Positions 28,495 to 28,496 of a stretch of 28,496 bases of DNA are shown in pieces. Below the pieces are notes generated by a model. That model searched no databases, had not been told where the DNA came from, and saw nothing but the letters and a program-made list of their open reading frames with translations. Every line of letters begins with the position of its first letter. The stretch's first letter is position 1. Source of the stretch: Nemertoderma westbladi. Its lineage: Eukaryota > Xenacoelomorpha > Nemertodermatida > Nemertodermatidae. Location: positions 1-28,496 of the forward strand of contig JAUCBJ010001468.1 in the NCBI GenBank assembly GCA_032718475.1. The letters run 5' to 3'. The position numbers and the translations under genes are program-made.

Positions 28495-28496
28495 TA

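Larger units (their letters stand above)
22919..28496. repeat. Tandem direct duplication, period 3161 bp
   Basis: 22919-25335 matches 26080-28496 at a constant offset of 3161 bp with no indels. I count eight differences in 2417 bp (about 99.7% identity). The repeated unit is 22919-26079: truncated pol, gag, leader, primer-binding site, LTR and about 20 bp outside the LTR. The second unit runs off the window. Confidence 0.88.

Overview
This is a repeat-dense stretch of an animal genome, most likely a marine invertebrate. I base that on the mix of Ty3/gypsy gag-pol genes, several 5'-truncated LINEs, foldback and MITE-like DNA elements, long AT-rich spacers and minisatellites, with no bacterial gene organisation. 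I cannot name the phylum. I see no host gene I would defend; every coding stretch I recognise belongs to a transposable element, and all but the two gag-pol frames on the right are broken.

Left part (1-5560): a minus-strand LINE 3' end (132-622), a 40-bp inverted repeat (625-800), a decayed Ty3/gypsy pol relic running plus (about 850-3922), and a 5'-truncated LINE (4023-5551) with a perfect 9-bp target-site duplication and a (TAG)8 tail. Middle part (5588-21034): two diverged copies of an unidentified 1.7-kb repeat face each other tail to tail (5588-7316 plus, 19290-21034 minus). Between them lie minisatellites, a second truncated copy of the TAG-tailed LINE (9799-10039), a TA-flanked MITE (11141-11763), a roughly 2-kb foldback element (about 13916-15902), a 346-bp imperfect palindrome (16133-16478), and a LINE relic that has itself been split by another LINE (16479-17589).

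The foldback element has arms made of about 20 units each of a 21-bp palindromic minisatellite plus a 154-bp unique arm at 97% identity. Its centre holds two pieces of one integrase-like DDE transposase joined head-on in opposite orientations. Right part (21655-28496): a 336-bp MITE with a 10-bp target-site duplication, a repeat shared with the 19.1-kb region, and two direct copies of a truncated LTR retrotransposon (LTR, primer-binding site, gag, protease, RT and part of RNase H) at a spacing of exactly 3161 bp. The layout is best explained by a recent tandem DNA duplication after insertion.

The genes do not form a pathway. The window records successive insertion, nesting, truncation and local duplication. 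The least ordinary structures are the foldback element with its antisense-joined transposase, the paired 1.7-kb repeats with a tRNA-like head, TATA box and splice-donor-like site, and the tandemly duplicated LTR element.
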